Positions 61,824-64,000 of a stretch of 64,000 nt of DNA are shown here, piece by piece (within the stretch, counting starts at the first letter, position 1; each line of letters opens with the position of its first letter). The DNA is from DMER64 sp964542305 (GTDB taxonomy: Bacteria > Bacteroidota > Bacteroidia > Bacteroidales > UBA932): the NCBI GenBank assembly GCA_964542305.1, contig CAZITX010000010.1:1-64000 (forward strand). The letters are read 5' to 3'. Under the pieces are notes generated by a model, which made no database searches, was not told the DNA's origin, and worked only from the letters and a program-made list of their open reading frames with translations. Both the position numbers and the translations under genes were made by a program.

Positions 61824-63477
61824 TGTAATTGTTTCCACGGATCCCGGGCAATTGCGCCAAATGGTCCCCGCCGGGACGAAAGTGGTGCTGTTGTACGATA
61901 GGAATGTGTCCGTATGGATGGAACAGATCACGGACCCTTCCTGGATCACCATACCCCTGGATGGAGGGGAAGGATTGAAACAGTGGAAATACGTTCAGCA
62001 GGTCACGGACCGGTTTATTGAGATGCAAATAGACCGTTCCTGGTTCCTCATTGGCATGGGGGGCGGAACGGTGTGCGATTTTGCAGGTTTCATAGGATCC
62101 GTTTATATGCGGGGAATGATGTTCGGGTTTATTCCAACCACGCTGCTTGCCCAGGTAGATGCGGCATTGGGCGGGAAAAACGGGATCCACGCAGGGCCTT
62201 ATAAGAATATGATCGGATGCACGGTGCTTCCCGGTTGGGTTTTTTGTTATCCCGCTGTGTTGAGCACACTTCCTGCCGGGGAGTTTCGTTGTGGACTGGC
62301 CGAATGCATCAAACACGGAGCTATAGCGTCTGAATCCTATTTCCGCTTCCTGGAAGAAGAAGTGTTCCCCTTGAAGGAGTTTAAAGATTATTCCCCGGAA
62401 ATATTGCACAGGCTGATCACGGATTCCCAGGAGATCAAACTGGGGATAGTGGAACAGGACCTGTACGAAAAAGGCGTACGAAGAGCCCTGAATTTCGGGC
62501 ATACTTTCGGGCATGCCCTGGCAGCACGTTACCCGGAATTGTCGCACGGGGAAGCCGTGGCCAAAGGGATGGCCGCTGCTACCTTCTACTCGGTACAAAA
62601 AGGACTGCTTTCGCAGGAAAGCGTAAAACGGTTATTGCGCGCCATTGACTCGGCGGGACTGGATCCCGAACTTCCCTGCACACAGAGCGATTTGATCACT
62701 TACATGCTGCACGACAAGAAAAAACAGGGGAAAACCCTGGGACTGGTATTGCTGCGGGATATTGGTGAGTACGTTTTGTTCAACGAACCGGTGGAAAAAT
62801 GGAAAAACACACTTCGTAATCCCGGAGTAAGCCTGGGGGCGCAATGGGAAAAAAATCTTTCCCTGTGGTTGGAAAAAGCTCCCTGGGTGGAATTCAGATT
62901 GGATCTGATGGGGGATATTTCGCAGGTGGGTATGGTTGCTTTGCGTATGCAATGTATGGGAAAAGAAAAAAAGATCCTGCTTACGCTTCCTGTCAATCCC
63001 GAATGTACCGAGGTCCCGGACTCCTTGAGGGAGATGATCTCCTGGGGTGCCGGATGGGTAGACATCCCCGTAAAAGCTTCTCCTGCATATAAAGAATCCT
63101 TATCAAGTCTGGCCCGTGAAAACGAAGCCGGGATCATTCAGTCCGTACATTTTTGGGAAAATCCCTCCCGGGAGATACCGGGTGAAGCTACTTTGAACGA
63201 ATTGGTCAGGGAAGCGTTCTCTACCGGGGCGGATTATTTGAAAATAGCAGTTTATACCTATAGTGTACAGCAGTCAGACAAATTGCTGGCCTGGTGTGAT
63301 GAGCAAAATGCACGGGAAGGTGTTGATTACAGGATCACTGTGATGATCATGGGTGAAGACGCGCTCAGAACACGCAAACATGCGCTCAGCCAGGGTTATC
63401 CTTTTGTTTATGCCGCTTCCGGTCCACAAAACACTACGGCTCCGGGACAACCATCTTTTGAAGCATTAATGATGTAG
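61816..63477 (+). CDS. Fusion of 3-dehydroquinate synthase and type I 3-dehydroquinate dehydratase
   Basis: The 553-residue protein has an AroB domain at about 1-335: GGGTVCDFAGFIGSVYMRG for NAD, GLAECIKHGAI and the zinc histidines in NFGHTFGHALA with LSHGEAVAKGM. A type I dehydratase follows (about 350-553): VEFRLDLMGD, the catalytic His in IIQSVHFWE, the Schiff-base Lys in DYLKIAVYTYS, TRKHAL for the substrate arginine and APGQPSF near the end. All key residues of both enzymes seem present, so one chain should run two consecutive shikimate steps, from DAHP to 3-dehydroshikimate. No frameshift joins them. The overlap with the DAHP synthase gene suggests coupled expression. Confidence 0.9.
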   Translation: MNNVIVSTDPGQLRQMVPAGTKVVLLYDRNVSVWMEQITDPSWITIPLDGGEGLKQWKYVQQVTDRFIEMQIDRSWFLIGMGGGTVCDFAGFIGSVYMRGMMFGFIPTTLLAQVDAALGGKNGIHAGPYKNMIGCTVLPGWVFCYPAVLSTLPAGEFRCGLAECIKHGAIASESYFRFLEEEVFPLKEFKDYSPEILHRLITDSQEIKLGIVEQDLYEKGVRRALNFGHTFGHALAARYPELSHGEAVAKGMAAATFYSVQKGLLSQESVKRLLRAIDSAGLDPELPCTQSDLITYMLHDKKKQGKTLGLVLLRDIGEYVLFNEPVEKWKNTLRNPGVSLGAQWEKNLSLWLEKAPWVEFRLDLMGDISQVGMVALRMQCMGKEKKILLTLPVNPECTEVPDSLREMISWGAGWVDIPVKASPAYKESLSSLARENEAGIIQSVHFWENPSREIPGEATLNELVREAFSTGADYLKIAVYTYSVQQSDKLLAWCDEQNAREGVDYRITVMIMGEDALRTRKHALSQGYPFVYAASGPQNTTAPGQPSFEALMM

Positions 63478-64000
63478 CTCCCGTATTCCCGGCGACATAC
63501 GTTTTGGCAGCATTTCCGGCTTCCAGGTACAACACGGGATCTTCCATCCACTTCTTAAGCGCCCGGGAACAAGAATCGTAATCCTGAAAGCCTTCAGCGG
63601 CGCCGTTATCTATAAGATCGCAGGCCTCTTTAAATTTATGGTAGTTGGTGCCGAACAACAACGGCTTGCCGTATACTGCAGCTTCCAGGGTGTTGTGTAT
63701 GCCGGATTTGTTAAACCCGCCACCTATGTAGCAATACGTTGCATAGCGGTACAGGGAGGAAAGCATCCCTATGCTGTCTATGACCAAAACCCGGGGAACA
63801 GCTGTTGATGTCTGCGCCTTTGAGAAAAAAACAGGATCCAGGTGACTGAATTTTTGTCTTATGGAGGCCAGGTGTCCCGCATGGATTTGGTGCGGGGCCA
63901 GAACCAGTTGCAGGGTGGGGTGATCATCCATCAGCCGGGCAAGGATATCTTCATCTTCCGGCCATGTGCTTCCGGCCACCAGGACCGGGTCTTTTACCAG
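63434..64000 (-). CDS. waaA: Kdo transferase (3-deoxy-D-manno-octulosonic acid transferase), C-terminal part
   Basis: The frame enters from the right edge and ends at 63434, so about 188 C-terminal residues are visible. They show the glycosyltransferase family 30 pattern: PVLVAGSTWPEDEDIL, LQLVLAPHQIHAGHL, YIGGGFNKSGIHNTLEAAVYGKPLLFG and a closing helical part. The enzyme adds Kdo to lipid A in the inner membrane. The N-terminal half lies outside the window. It overlaps the AroB-AroD gene by 44 bases, tail to tail. Confidence 0.92.
   Translation of the reverse strand: MVKDPVLVAGSTWPEDEDILARLMDDHPTLQLVLAPHQIHAGHLASIRQKFSHLDPVFFSKAQTSTAVPRVLVIDSIGMLSSLYRYATYCYIGGGFNKSGIHNTLEAAVYGKPLLFGTNYHKFKEACDLIDNGAAEGFQDYDSCSRALKKWMEDPVLYLEAGNAAKTYVAGNTGATSLMLQKMVVPEP

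Noticed and set aside
1..64000. tRNA, rRNA, CRISPR, insertion sequences or prophage genes
   Set aside because: None were seen on reading both strands; tRNAs in particular could only be excluded firmly with a covariance search.

Overview
The window is a gene-dense piece of chromosome from a bacterium of the phylum Bacteroidota, most likely the order Bacteroidales. The signs are: the Bacteroidota promoter box TAnnTTTG in front of about twenty genes; no Shine-Dalgarno bias; GldH, RicT and Bacteroidota-type LptE; a single-subunit b-type fumarate reductase/succinate dehydrogenase cytochrome; a DAHP synthase-chorismate mutase fusion; a BACON-domain lipoprotein; and the order mreB-mreC-mreD-PBP2-rodA. 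No rRNA, tRNA, CRISPR array, insertion sequence or prophage was recognised. Genus and species cannot be read from the sequence.

Layout. 1-300: a 51-bp tandem repeat at the left edge, in frame with an open reading frame that leaves the window. 367-6106: an OmpA/TPR lipoprotein, divergent from a sigma-54 activator-lptE-TPR-secG-kbl run. 6093-8578: a PspC-PadR-PspC envelope-stress operon, divergent from sdaA, trxA, a small outer-membrane barrel and a polyprenyl synthase. 11828-16033 (minus): trmB-gldH-ricT-holB-TPR. 16129-25781: an accessory-looking surface locus with an M16 peptidase homologue that has lost its catalytic segment, a lipoprotein with seven BACON domains and a leucine-rich tail, a 1000-residue tryptophan-rich coiled-coil lipoprotein, an outer-membrane barrel and a small helical lipoprotein. 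25778-34556: housekeeping genes (DUF3109, hemW, an orphan fumarate reductase/succinate dehydrogenase cytochrome b, pyrH, frr, pgk, an rRNA methyltransferase, lgt, smpB). 34569-48607 (minus): one long directional run, topA - ureohydrolase-like - lrp - purH - mreBCD - PBP2 - rodA - gcvP - a 57-residue membrane protein. 48701-54399: PBP1A, ddl and prmC, then a tryptophan attenuator and a stand-alone trpB. 54383-64000: a periplasmic class I amidotransferase and a serine hydrolase, radA, a barrel plus a flippase-like membrane protein, a PfkB kinase, DAHP synthase/chorismate mutase, an AroB-AroD fusion, and the C-terminal part of the Kdo transferase.

How the genes work together. Much of the window builds the envelope: LptE and Kdo transferase for lipopolysaccharide, Lgt for lipoproteins, SecG for secretion, the MreBCD/PBP2/RodA elongation machine with PBP1A and Ddl for peptidoglycan, and the polyprenyl synthase for isoprenoid carriers. 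A second theme is aromatic amino acids: the first shikimate steps are encoded at 60747-63477, and the trpB gene has a leader peptide with three consecutive Trp codons followed by a terminator. The most novel items are the surface locus at 16-25 kb, the trp attenuator, the AroB-AroD fusion and the repeat-bearing reading frame at the left edge.
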